The notes under the pieces: generated by a model | The model's database searches: none | What the model saw: the letters and a program-made list of their open reading frames with translations, nothing else | Told to the model about the DNA's origin: nothing | Program-made: the position numbers and the translations under genes | Assembly (NCBI GenBank): GCA_947165155.1 | Contig: CAMUZI010000005.1 | Coordinates: 1 to 50,519, forward strand | Reading direction: 5' to 3' | DNA from: an uncultured Clostridia bacterium | GTDB lineage: Bacteria; Bacillota; Clostridia; Oscillospirales; Acutalibacteraceae | DNA: 50,519 nucleotides | Part shown: positions 8,749 to 17,235 of the stretch, one piece after another | Layout of the letters: each line of letters starts with the position of its first letter | Position numbering within the stretch: position 1 is the stretch's first letter

Positions 8749-9330
8749 GCATTGCTAAAAGTGCATAGAAGAAAAATAGTCACGACACAAAAACAATAAG
8801 AGGGAGTAAATAATCATGTTTAAACTTTTAGACCAACAATAAGTTTTGCGAGCAAAACGGGCAAGATAATGATGAAGAAGACGATTTATACTTTTCAACG
8901 GTAAAAGTGTAGACTTGCCGATCAAATGTTTATCTTGGAGGACAATATCGTTGCTGGAAATTTATCTATAACATAAAATTCATCCTCAATATGAGAAATA
9001 TTTTCACAAAGTTTCTCAAAGCCCTCAGAACTGCGATCACCTACGAAAAAACCAACAAGTCCTCTAGTCTCTCGATTTGCAGCCGTCGAGAACCATATTT
9101 TTTTTAAAATTCACATACATTTCATCAAGTCCTAAATATTCGTTTTCTTGTTATTAAATGTCCTCATTTTACGTATTTTATCTGCTGCCTGCTTTACCCA
9201 ATTCATTACGGACAAACAACTAACATGAAGTAATCTTTCAATTCTTCATAAACCCATTATATTCCAAGTAATATTTTATTGCTTTTTGTTTTATGTTTTC
9301 GGGGTAACCATTTCTTCCACCACATTATTT
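8749..9330 (-). mobile_element. IS1-like insertion sequence, copy B (5' truncated)
   Basis: The terminus GGCATTGCTAAAAGT starts at 8749 and the body follows copy A up to about 9330. The zinc-ribbon half of the transposase and the other terminus are gone. The next bases belong to a recombinase remnant, so the loss may reflect recombination with that element. Transposase remnants contain several stops. Confidence 0.75.
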
Positions 9331-9366
9331 CTTAAGTCTACATAAAGGTAAAAAAATAAGATAAAA

Positions 9367-9810
9367 TTAAGTAAGTTCACCTTTGAATTTAATAGTTAAT
9401 TTTTCATCACTCCAAGTTATTTGTTCAACAATTAACCGAAGGAGTGATTTTTTTGCGAGTAAATCGAGATTAAAAAAATTACTCTTGAAATATCGTAAAT
9501 TTTTCAAAATTTGTTGCACATCAGCTTTCTGAGTCTGAGCAATGGAAAGTTCAAATTGTTGTTTTCTTTTCTGAAGTTCCAAATTTTTGACTTGGTCATT
9601 AATTTTTGCAAATTTAATTTCTATGTCTTTGAAAAGGGGTGATGCCGATGTGATGGTTTTAAGATAGTCAAGATATTTTTCTTTATCGTGATTTAAGGAA
9701 AGAATCTTAGAGTTGATGTCATCAATGTTATCGAGAAGTTTACTTACTTTGGTATTTTGAGTTTCAATATTTAAATTCTTTTTGGGCTTATCCTCACTGT
9801 AGCTCATCAA
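9367..9810 (-). pseudogene. C-terminal remnant of a large serine recombinase
   Basis: The 147-aa frame is a coiled-coil followed by LLRLIVEQITWSDEKLTIKF, the usual end of large serine integrases. The catalytic N-terminal domain and zinc domain, which make up most of a 450-550-aa integrase, are absent. No ribosome site precedes the first ATG. It is probably the integrase relic of the prophage or a conjugative element. Small coiled-coil proteins are an alternative, but the final motif is characteristic. Confidence 0.7.
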
Positions 9811-9948
9811 AAAAAATATAATTAAATTATAAATTTATTTAATACAAAGCAGCAGAGAATAAATTCCTGCTGCCATATATGTTGATATCATATTTTAGTA
9901 TTTTCAAATAAGACAAAACATTTAGAACACCCTGGACATTTTTATTTC

Positions 9949-11151
9949 TTATTCATTTTTTAATCCCCAATATGTCTTTCTAGCTCTCATCAACAATTTT
10001 AAATTTTTTCTTTGGGTATGTCCCATTGTATTTACCAATTTTCTATACTTTAAAGCATAACAAATAGCACAATAAACATTTCTTTGGTTCTGTCCACCAT
10101 CGCATGTACGTAGAGGCTCAGAAACCATGGCCATGCCACATAAGTTCACTAACGCTCTCTTTATACGTTTCTTTGTTTTATTATCGTATGGATAACAAGT
10201 TGATAGATGTTGATTAAATGTTTTGATATTTTTACCATTTATTGCCTGTTCGACAGTCTCGATATAATTAGAATCTTCACACCATTCAACTTTCAAGAAA
10301 TCTTTGATAATGTGCATACATAACTGCATATCTTTATAACTCAATTTACCTAAAATATCAGCAATATACTTATAACTATATTTTGATGAACCACAAATTG
10401 ACTCAATTTTATCCTTATATTCCTTTTTACTGGTAGATTTTGATCTAGTGATAGTACACTCACCAAAAGGTGTTTGAAACACTTTTTTATCGCCACCCTT
10501 TTTGCATTGATGCCTAAATAGTCCAATATAAATTTCACGTAGATATTTCATATATTTCGGCTTACGTTTAGATTTTCTATATCTAACACCAAAATCTTTT
10601 ATTGATTTTGTTAAGTTTCTCGCCGCCATAATGGACCTTTCGGTGTCATGTATAGCTTTAACATCAATATTCTTAATATCATCGTCGTTGTTAGACTTAG
10701 GCACAGTAAAATTAGTAGTTTCATCTGCAATATTCGCATAAGCCGTACTGAATTTCACATCTTCATCCTCACATTCACTATCTTCGTCAACATCATCTTC
10801 AGTACCCCAAATGTTTCCAAGTTGTGTCGTGCCCCAAAGTTTGGTCGGTCGATAATCATCATACTTATCTGGGTCTGAACAAGATTGATAATATTTTTTA
10901 ATTTTAAAGTGATAGTTGGATCCAGTTATTTCTCTCACACCATTAAAAAAGCATTGAAGATTAAAGAATAAATCGCCAACATTTTTTGTGTCATCATATT
11001 CTTGGAAAATTTTCTTCAATTCTTCAGAAGCAGATTCTTGGTGCGTTATGACCCATTTTGATTGTGAAATGTTCTTTTTTCCACCATGGACCGTAGTCAC
11101 AGAATTTAAAATTGCACCCATTAAGCATAGTATGTATTTCGAATTCTTCAT
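9949..11151 (-). CDS. Secreted 400-aa protein of unknown function
   Basis: ATG 11151 follows GAGAGGATAATTT. The first 23 residues form a signal peptide ending in TVHGG. The mature protein is hydrophilic, with an acidic patch (DDVDEDSECEDEDV, about residues 118-131) and a lysine-rich middle. It contains about a dozen cysteines, including CAICYALKYRK near the end, which could form disulphides outside the cell. I recognise no domain. It has its own promoter at 11201-11228 and no partner genes. A lineage-specific secreted factor is inference. Confidence 0.75.
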   Translation of the reverse strand: MKNSKYILCLMGAILNSVTTVHGGKKNISQSKWVITHQESASEELKKIFQEYDDTKNVGDLFFNLQCFFNGVREITGSNYHFKIKKYYQSCSDPDKYDDYRPTKLWGTTQLGNIWGTEDDVDEDSECEDEDVKFSTAYANIADETTNFTVPKSNNDDDIKNIDVKAIHDTERSIMAARNLTKSIKDFGVRYRKSKRKPKYMKYLREIYIGLFRHQCKKGGDKKVFQTPFGECTITRSKSTSKKEYKDKIESICGSSKYSYKYIADILGKLSYKDMQLCMHIIKDFLKVEWCEDSNYIETVEQAINGKNIKTFNQHLSTCYPYDNKTKKRIKRALVNLCGMAMVSEPLRTCDGGQNQRNVYCAICYALKYRKLVNTMGHTQRKNLKLLMRARKTYWGLKNE

Positions 11152-11200
11152 AAATTATCCTCTCCATAAAATTAAAATTTATTGATCGATCAACAGTCTA

Positions 11201-11228
11201 ATTATGTTATTTTTTATTTAAAAGTCAA
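11201..11228 (-). promoter_or_regulatory. Promoter of the 400-aa secreted protein
   Basis: Minus strand: TTGACT (11228-11223), 16-bp spacer, CATAAT (11206-11201). One mismatch in each hexamer. The leader to ATG 11151 would be about 45 nt. Confidence 0.65.
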
Positions 11229-11333
11229 TATATTTTGATAAAAAAAAAAGAAAAAAACATCATTTTTAACAAAATAAAAGTAAATAAATTGAATTTATTG
11301 TAAATAATTAAAGAGCCTAAAATTTAAATCGAC

Positions 11334-11495
11334 ATGATTCTGGATGAAATCTTCTTTCTATTCGAAGCCTCCCATAGAGTTTTGATTCATAAATACGTAG
11401 ACGAAATGTCCTGGGAGCAAATTTCTCAAAAACTTGGATATAGTAAGTCGTCATGTTATCGCTTCTTCAATGATGCTAAAAAGATTTCGTTTTAA
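11334..11495 (+). pseudogene. Small phage-type regulator, likely a fragment
   Basis: A 53-codon frame too short for most gene callers. It encodes YVDEMSWEQISQKLGYSKSS followed by CYRFFNDA, like the helix-turn-helix end of phage DUF1492/RinA/ArpU-type late regulators. Such proteins are normally 120-150 aa, so this is probably the C-terminal piece. No good ribosome site precedes it. It lies in the prophage-remnant area. Confidence 0.5.
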
Positions 11496-11517
11496 TTAAA
11501 AAAATCAAACTTTTGGG

Positions 11518-11546
11518 TTGACTTTTTCTGCTGAGTTTGGTATAAT
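11518..11546 (+). promoter_or_regulatory. Promoter of the Rpn-type nuclease gene
   Basis: TTGACT (11518-11523), 17-bp spacer, TATAAT (11541-11546), with a start expected near 11553. The leader to the GTG at 11568 would be about 15 nt. Confidence 0.8.
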
Positions 11547-11567
11547 GAAAGCGTTGAACTTAGTAAA

Positions 11568-12425
11568 GTGATAGCGAAGATGAGGATATGTGCGAAGAAT
11601 GATTTATTGTTCAAAATGATATTTGGAGACCCGAATCATAACGGAGCTCTCGTGAATCTCTTGCAATCTATTCTGGATATTCCTCGCGATGAGTACGAAG
11701 ATATAAAAATTGTTGATCCGAATTTGAAGATTAAGAGTCCACTGGACAAGCGTGGAATATTAGACATAAAGCTAAACACCAAGAGTGGCGGGATAATAGA
11801 CGTTGAATTGCAAGTCAGAGAATCTGCAGACATGGACAAGCGAGTTTTGTTTTATGCTTCCAAGATGATTAGTGAACAAATAAGTAGTGGAGAAGAATAC
11901 GAAAAAATAAAGAAAGTTATTAGTATCATAATCTGTACAGATCATAATATGATTAAAGACAGCAAGGGGTATCACAATAGGTATTTTCTTATTGACGAGA
12001 AGACCGGTTCGAAATTTACTGATGTGCTTGAAATTGATGTTATTGAGTTTTTAAAGCTTCCAAAAGCAGATAATAGTGATTTGGCAACATGGCTTAAGTT
12101 TTTAAATGCGAATAGTGAGGAGGAGTTAGAAATGGTTGCAAAGAGTGGTACGGCTTTCAGCGAAGCAGTTTGTAGATACAAAGAACTAACCAATGATGAA
12201 GCTACTAGAATGATTCTTGAAGAAAGAGAAAAGGCTTGGAAAGACGAAAGGGCTAGGTTGAAATTTGCTACCCAGAAAGGCAGAGCAGAAGGCAAAGTAG
12301 AAGGCAGGAATGAACGAGAAATTGAGATTGCTAGGAATTTATTGAATATGTGTATATCAGTAGAACAAATAGAAAAGGCTACAGGGTTATCTAGAGAAGA
12401 GATAGAAAAATTAAAACTGAATTAA
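11568..12425 (+). CDS. Rpn/PD-(D/E)XK nuclease family protein
   Basis: A 285-aa protein of the Rpn (YhgA-like, 'transposase_31') family. The nuclease core shows KNDLLFKMIFGDP near the start and the active-site pair GILDIKLNT...IIDVELQVR, where Glu-x-Gln replaces the classic Glu-x-Lys, as is usual in this family. The C-terminal third is charged and helical (KGRAEGKVEGRNERE). E. coli Rpn proteins promote RecA-independent recombination and are linked to horizontal spread. The start is GTG 11568 or ATG 11580; neither has a strong ribosome site. The gene is intact, which is notable among the broken mobile genes. Confidence 0.83.
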   Translation: MIAKMRICAKNDLLFKMIFGDPNHNGALVNLLQSILDIPRDEYEDIKIVDPNLKIKSPLDKRGILDIKLNTKSGGIIDVELQVRESADMDKRVLFYASKMISEQISSGEEYEKIKKVISIIICTDHNMIKDSKGYHNRYFLIDEKTGSKFTDVLEIDVIEFLKLPKADNSDLATWLKFLNANSEEELEMVAKSGTAFSEAVCRYKELTNDEATRMILEEREKAWKDERARLKFATQKGRAEGKVEGRNEREIEIARNLLNMCISVEQIEKATGLSREEIEKLKLN

Positions 12426-12600
12426 TTTTAATAGTTGAAATTTCAAAAATGAAAGTTTTTGAGAAAATTTAGAACTATTTTGAGAGTTTTTGAAACGATT
12501 TGGAACGTTTTGAAACGATTCGATGTGATATGATATTAGAATGCGAGAATTGTATGTATACGAATTTTGAACAATTTCTAGTGTTTTCGACTGGGCTTGC

Positions 12601-12632
12601 GAGATATCCCTCTCTTAGGGAGATATTTTTTT
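12601..12632 (+). terminator. Likely rho-independent terminator
   Basis: The hairpin GATATCCC-TCTCTTA-GGGAGATAT, with a small bulge, is followed by seven T residues. It would end transcripts from the Rpn gene, 175 bp downstream of its stop. Confidence 0.5.
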
Positions 12633-12665
12633 AAAAAAATATTATTAAAAGCCGCAAGAATACTG

Positions 12666-12694
12666 TTGATTTTTGTTTAATTATATTATACAAT
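12666..12694 (+). promoter_or_regulatory. Promoter of the secreted Fic-like gene
   Basis: TTGATT (12666-12671), 17-bp spacer, TACAAT (12689-12694). The leader would be about 75 nt and ends in a strong GGAGGT site. Confidence 0.55.
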
Positions 12695-12775
12695 TATCTA
12701 CATGTTCATGACTACAGTAAGCATTTTATTTGATGTTTTGAATAATATTAGAAGAAATTTTGGAGGTATTTAAAT

Positions 12776-14077
12776 ATGAAATTTAGGGCTAAACTTTGTG
12801 TTATCCTATCATCAATTATTGCTTATGCGCAATCGTCGGTTGTTGCTCAGGAGTATACTTATAAATGTGGGTACAAAGAAAATATAGATAAAATTACAGG
12901 AAATAATTCCAAATTGTCGTTTTCAAAGGGTAATGATGGCATTTACTGTATTGGTGATAATCAATATGGAGTTTTTCTTCACTTAATGCAAAATCTTCCT
13001 CATGATATAAAGTGGAAAATGGTCATAGACGAAAGGAACCACGACAAAAATGATTGCATGATATTTGATAAGGATCGTCGCGAAGGCAAATTGAAAAAAG
13101 GTGAACCTGGATATCATGATTCAGTGTTAAAGGCTTGGGAGTTTATGTCTCAAAAATTGTCGGATTCTGAATGGGATAAAATGGATGCTAAGAAATTGCA
13201 ACAATTGCATGATATTGGTATCATGGACGTAGATAATAAGAAAGTCGGATACAAGGGTGCGGTTTGCCTTGTTTTGGAAGGTAACTCTACTTTTACTGGG
13301 ATGCTAGAATTTTTAGCCCAAACAAATTCAGGTTTAGAATTTGAGAAGGAGCTTTCTTCCTATGGGATTATTGTCATACCTCATAGTGATGATAAGTGTT
13401 TAAAGGGTAAAGAAGACGGTATCTACTACGAATTTTATGGTTCAAATCCATTTATGAACGTAGTTGATAACGAGTCTGGCAAAAAAAATTCTCATTTTTA
13501 TGGCTTGAGATTTAGGTTCGGAGATAGGATCAAAAATGGGAGTGATTTTGTAGATAAAACATTCTCTGAGTATTATAATACATTGAACAAAATCAAAACA
13601 GTTTCAAATTTCAACTTGCCCAAGGCTAATTACTTAATAGGATATCAAAGATTTATGAAAATTGTAATTGATAGATTAATAGGTGGTTTTTGGATTTTTG
13701 CAGAAGAGGAATATTCTAATAGTAGAAGTGAACTGTTAAAGTTTATCGGAAATGAATATAAAAATGTAAAAAAAGGTTTTAATGGTTCTAGTAACAACGA
13801 AAAAATTTTAGAACTGATTGTACGTGTTTGTCGTGCTTTGGACCAAGCGCATGTCTTCCCAGATGGGAACATAAGAGTTTGTAGATTATTGATGAATATG
13901 CTTCTTATAAAAAATGGTATGTTGCCAGCTTTATTCCACGATTTTAACACTTTGGATTTTTTTGACGTGGAAAGTTTAGTTAATGAGATAAAGGCTGGTC
14001 AACAAAAATTTTTAGATTTGATACATGACAACAGTAAAACAATTAGAGATATGGTTGGAATAGAGTTAATCAGTTAG
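12776..14077 (+). CDS. Secreted Fic-like protein
   Basis: A 433-aa protein with a signal peptide of about 24 residues (ending SSVVAQ). Residues 359-370 read HVFPDGNIRVCR, which fits the Fic motif HxFx(D/E)(G/A)N(G/K)RxxR except that isoleucine stands at the G/K position. Fic enzymes usually move AMP, phosphocholine or phosphate groups onto target proteins; the histidine is catalytic and the arginines hold the nucleotide. Helices before and after fit a Fic core at the C-terminus. The first 330 residues match nothing I know. No inhibitory S/TxxxE(G/N) motif is obvious. Export suggests an extracellular or host target (inference). Ribosome site GGAGGT at 12763. The family call is good, activity uncertain. 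Confidence 0.7.
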   Translation: MKFRAKLCVILSSIIAYAQSSVVAQEYTYKCGYKENIDKITGNNSKLSFSKGNDGIYCIGDNQYGVFLHLMQNLPHDIKWKMVIDERNHDKNDCMIFDKDRREGKLKKGEPGYHDSVLKAWEFMSQKLSDSEWDKMDAKKLQQLHDIGIMDVDNKKVGYKGAVCLVLEGNSTFTGMLEFLAQTNSGLEFEKELSSYGIIVIPHSDDKCLKGKEDGIYYEFYGSNPFMNVVDNESGKKNSHFYGLRFRFGDRIKNGSDFVDKTFSEYYNTLNKIKTVSNFNLPKANYLIGYQRFMKIVIDRLIGGFWIFAEEEYSNSRSELLKFIGNEYKNVKKGFNGSSNNEKILELIVRVCRALDQAHVFPDGNIRVCRLLMNMLLIKNGMLPALFHDFNTLDFFDVESLVNEIKAGQQKFLDLIHDNSKTIRDMVGIELIS

Positions 14078-14114
14078 TTTAAAAAATATAAATTGTTCTC
14101 GTGCAGAACAGAAG

Positions 14115-14312
14115 ATTCGAGGGATGACCTTACAAGCTGCATACTGCGATGAGTTAACTCTTTTTACCGAGGATTTCTTATCAATGCTTCTTTATTTTAA
14201 ATTCAAAGGCGGAACGACTTCGAAAATCGCTACAGAAGTCATAAGTGAAAATTTCGATCTTTACTTGCATCTGGATGAACTGGAAATTCGGCGCCTTATA
14301 CTCAAACGGTGA
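14115..14312 (+). pseudogene. Phage terminase large subunit fragment
   Basis: IRGMTLQAAYCDELTLFTED followed by FLSMLL matches the conserved ATPase-region segment of phage terminase large subunits. Only about 28 residues match; what follows (FKGGTTSKIATEVI...) is unrelated and probably comes from another phage gene joined by deletion. A whole TerL has about 420-550 residues. This is the first marker, in gene order, of the broken prophage. Confidence 0.72.
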
Positions 14313-14515
14313 GTATATCTGGAATTTTGAGCACCTATAATACGTTTGCTTATGTTATATTGAGCATGACACCTCAACGTCAGTAAATGAAAGCGAACAA
14401 TGGGGATTGTGTTTCTCAAATGGCAACATCTAACGGCTCTATAACTGCTAAATGTTTAGAATTTAAGCCTAACATTGACCTAAACATTTCATTGATAACT
14501 ATTAGGTGATATCAT

Positions 14516-15095
14516 ATGGCACGGATTATATTACAAAACAAAATTTCACAAACTGTAACTTCTCTTATTGATAGAAGCATCAAAAATATAAATATTCCCT
14601 ATGGTATAACTCCTCAGATAGGGGGATCACGCTTTTAGCCTATGCTATAGACTTTCAAGTGTAACTATTCCTGATAGTGTTACGCATATTGGGAATCAGG
14701 CTTTTTATATATGTATTTCCCTCAAAAATATAGTAATTCCTGGTAGTGTAATATCGATAGGTGAAGAAGCTTTTTCAAGAACCAATTTATCAACGATAAC
14801 TTTATCAAACAATTTAGTTAGTATTCCAAGCAAGGCATTTTACTCAATTGGAACACTCAAAAATATAATAATACCAGGTAGTATAACTGAAATTGGCACT
14901 AGTGCTTTTAATGGTTGTAGCAATCTTGTTAGTGTTACTGTATTAGCATCATCACCACCAACATTAGGCAATTATGTCTTTTCTGGTACGTCGCAAAACT
15001 TAGTTATATGCGTACCATCAGAATCTGTAGAAACATATAAAACAGCAAGTAATTGGTCGAATTATGCCTCAAGAATCCAAGCTATACCATCTTGA
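14516..15095 (+). pseudogene. BspA-type leucine-rich-repeat gene with frameshift
   Basis: ATG 14516 opens MARIILQNKISQTV and then VTSLIDRSIKNINIPYG. Near 14625 a run of five G shifts the frame; removing one G restores IGDHAF and then SLCYRLSSVTIPDSVTHIG. Four LRR_5 units and the usual BspA-type end (VPSESVETYKTASNWSNYAS) follow to TGA 15095. No signal peptide is present. The place after phage remnants suggests a tail-fibre-linked gene. A single-base sequencing error could explain the break, so the gene might be intact. Confidence 0.78.
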
Positions 15096-15119
15096 CGTTT
15101 AAGCTTTTCGTGATATAAT
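15092..15119 (+). promoter_or_regulatory. Promoter of a short RNA facing the small peptide gene
   Basis: TTGACG (15092-15097), 16-bp spacer, TATAAT (15114-15119). The -35 hexamer overlaps the stop codon of the LRR gene. Transcription should start near 15126. Confidence 0.72.
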
Positions 15120-15125
15120 AGTAGT

Positions 15126-15206
15126 GTAACCTGGTGACGGGTTCATTAGTTTTAAATTTCTTTAAAAATAATTACTACCGTGATTTGAGCACGGTAGGTT
15201 TTGTTT
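15126..15206 (+). ncRNA. Predicted 80-nt RNA, candidate type I antitoxin
   Basis: The promoter at 15092 and the terminator at 15175-15206 define an RNA of about 80 nt. Its 3' part is antisense to the end of the small hydrophobic ORF on the other strand. Its 5' part, with CGGGTTCATT at 15138-15147, repeats in inverted orientation in that ORF's leader (15314-15323). This matches the layout of the locus at 21091-21369. Confidence 0.5.
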
Positions 15207-15271
15207 TGCTTAAACATTTTGAAAATCAAAAGAATGACTTTCAGTAATTGAATAAACGTCCCAAAATCCAT
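15152..15271 (-). CDS. Small hydrophobic peptide, candidate type I toxin
   Basis: A 39-codon frame. ATG 15271 lies 6 bp after AAGGGGGG, a very strong ribosome site; another in-frame ATG is two codons upstream. The peptide has a hydrophobic helix, FIQLLKVILLIFKMF, then a basic tail, like Fst/TxpA-type membrane toxins of Firmicutes. The last 13 codons run through the hairpin that ends the opposing RNA. No similarity beyond this pattern can be claimed. A non-toxic membrane peptide is possible. Confidence 0.45.
   Translation of the reverse strand: MDFGTFIQLLKVILLIFKMFKQNKTYRAQITVVIIFKEI
15175..15206 (+). terminator. Terminator of the 80-nt RNA
   Basis: A perfect 8-bp stem, CTACCGTG/CACGGTAG (15175-15182 and 15190-15197), is followed by GTTTTGTTTTG. 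Confidence 0.8.
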
Positions 15272-15461
15272 TTTCATCCCCCCTTTTCTCTGACAGACAG
15301 TCAGATTTGGAGAAATGAACCCGTACTTCCAGGCTACGCTGACAGTGATACTACCATAAACTTGTTTATATTTCAATTAATTTCTAACTTTACTTGATGT
15401 CTACAAAACTTTGTAGATGTTGTTTTTTAAAGTTATTTCGAATTTCAAGTTTGGAGGAAAA

Positions 15462-15831
15462 ATGGCAAAGTATAAATTGAGATTCCAAGGACAAGTAATT
15501 GATGCAACGTTGCAAGCCGTTATTGACGGTAAAGCTGGAATTCAAGGTGTCAAAATTCAAAGATTTTGTAAAAAGCACAGGATATGGAACTGGTGGTGGT
15601 CTTTGTGGATGGAATTGCAGACATACATTCATCCCTTTCAACCCAGAGACTATGACTAACAACTTGAAACGATATGAGTTATAGGAAAACAAGGAAATGT
15701 ATGAAAATCATCAGAAACAACGGTATTTTGAAAGAAAATATCGAAAATATAAATATCTGTCTTCTAAGTGGAATAAAGCATTTAGTAAGCAACAAAATTT
15801 AAGAACTAACCAAAATAGAACAAAAATATAA
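15462..15831 (+). pseudogene. Phage minor capsid protein remnant
   Basis: ATG 15462 follows TTGGAGG and reads MAKYKLRFQGQVI, then a frameshift near 15570 leads into STGYGTGGGLCGWNCRHTF, the C-terminal signature of phage minor capsid protein 2 (Phage_min_cap2). An in-frame TAG at 15682-15684 interrupts the frame before ENKEMYENHQKQR and YFERKYRKYK, the family's usual charged tail. The N-terminal several hundred residues are missing. It is broken three ways and cannot yield capsid protein. Confidence 0.75.
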
Positions 15832-15989
15832 GTCTTCTCATTTTCGAGAAGATTTTTCATATTTGAGGAACTGGATAATCTCGTTAAAACAGTCTAGTAC
15901 AGATATACACTTTAAATGCATCTCAAAGGAACTGCCCTTTTAAAAAACAGTCAATTCGAGGAACTACCTCGTTAAAAAAAGGAGATTCT

Positions 15990-16241
15990 ATGAGCGAAGA
16001 AATTACCGAAGTTGGAGATACGAAACAATCTTTTGACTATCGAAAAGAACGCGAGAAACAAATCAAAAACAATGCTGAAAAGGCTATTTTAAGCGAACTT
16101 GGAGTCAAATCTATTGATTAAATTAAGAGTGTTTTTGATTCTGTAGAAAGTTTTAAAAAGCAAATTTCAGATCTGAAAGAAAAAGTAAAAGAAGAAGATC
16201 CCGACAGGAGCAGACTTATGGCCTACCAAATAAGTAAGTAA
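15990..16241 (+). pseudogene. Phage scaffold-like protein, truncated by stop codon
   Basis: AAGGAG precedes ATG 15990. The frame encodes MSEEITEVGDTKQ, FDYRKEREKQIKNN and then SELGVKSID before TAA at 16119-16121. It continues in frame as IKSVFDSVESFKKQISDLKE to 16241. The charged helical content and place after a minor capsid gene fit a phage scaffolding (DUF4355-like) protein, which is normally 180-220 aa. The 3' half was lost, probably at the junction with the vWA gene. Confidence 0.6.
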
Positions 16242-16312
16242 ACATTTTGAAAAATCTTTATCTTTCCCCATACAAATTTGAATTATCTAACCGGGTAAAT
16301 ATTCGCATTATA

Positions 16313-17170
16313 TCATGACATACAATTATCCAATTCGTCACTACAAAAGGCCATACATTCTTCCATTCCTACGTCTGATGCCTCAAAGTTACGTACATTG
16401 TTTTTTTCAATACCTATATCTCCGGCCACCTTAAACGAGTCTATATTTGCACCTAAAAACACAAATTTCCATCCTAACTCTTTTTTAGCTTCAATCATTC
16501 TTTTAATATCTGTAAGTTCAAATTGACTACTGGAATTTTCTTCACCATCAGTTATTATAAAAAATATAACATCTTTGTCATTTTTTTCATTAATTCTAGA
16601 CATATCATTGATAGCCGTACCTAAAGCATCCAGCAAAGCGGTACCACCTAGGGGAACATAATCTTCCTTTGCCATATTATTGACCTTGTTTATCATTTGA
16701 TGATCATGAATTATTTTCTGATCACTTGAAAATAAAACAGTAGTAACATACGCATCAGATTTTGTATCAAGATTTTTCTGACGTTCCAGCATTTGATTGA
16801 AACTCTTCACTGTAGTGTCTTTTAAATGTTCCATCGAGCCACTTTTATCAATAATAAAAACTATCTCTAAAGATTTTTTGACGTTTTCTGATGGTTCTCC
16901 ATCGGATTTTTGAATATCTTTGTTATCTTCTAACTCGTTTGCTTTTTTATCATTAAAGTCGTTATTTTTATCATAAATCGTGGGAGTTGGAGTGCTACTA
17001 TCTCTGTATCCACTATCACATACATTAACTTGGTTTTCGTTTTTTAAATTGCCGCTATCGATTTCTTTTGCATCATTTCTTCCTTTGGCCAATGACATAT
17101 CTTCTGAAACAGAAGTCGATAATGCACATATTAAAGTTACTAGTTTAGAAATTTTACTAAATTTATCCAT
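16313..17170 (-). CDS. Secreted von Willebrand factor A domain protein
   Basis: A 285-aa protein. ATG 17170 with GGAG 9 bp upstream gives a signal peptide (MDKFSKISKLVTLICALSTS...). Residues 30-100 are a polar linker. The vWA domain fills about 103-285: FIIDKSGSM supplies the DxSxS metal-binding (MIDAS) residues, GGTALLDAL the threonine, and ITDGEENS the aspartate, so metal-dependent ligand binding is plausible. It has no membrane anchor. It lies in reverse orientation between the phage scaffold and Gp15 remnants, both of which it cuts, so it arrived after or with prophage decay. Confidence 0.83.
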   Translation of the reverse strand: MDKFSKISKLVTLICALSTSVSEDMSLAKGRNDAKEIDSGNLKNENQVNVCDSGYRDSSTPTPTIYDKNNDFNDKKANELEDNKDIQKSDGEPSENVKKSLEIVFIIDKSGSMEHLKDTTVKSFNQMLERQKNLDTKSDAYVTTVLFSSDQKIIHDHQMINKVNNMAKEDYVPLGGTALLDALGTAINDMSRINEKNDKDVIFFIITDGEENSSSQFELTDIKRMIEAKKELGWKFVFLGANIDSFKVAGDIGIEKNNVRNFEASDVGMEECMAFCSDELDNCMS

Positions 17171-17235
17171 AAACATCATCTCCAAAATTTATTATTTACA
17201 AATATACTTTAAATAGTAACATATCGAAATTTAAA

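Larger units (their letters stand above)
12426..12775. other. Gene-free stretch between rpn and the Fic-like gene
   Basis: It holds a terminator-like hairpin (12601-12632) and the promoter of the Fic-like gene (12666-12694). The part 12430-12560 has repeats around TTTTGAAACGATT and no coding sense. Confidence 0.55.

Noticed and set aside
15272..15376. N-terminal extension of the 39-aa peptide
   Set aside because: This part is the mRNA leader containing the strong ribosome site and the inverted repeat; the strong site serves the internal ATG.
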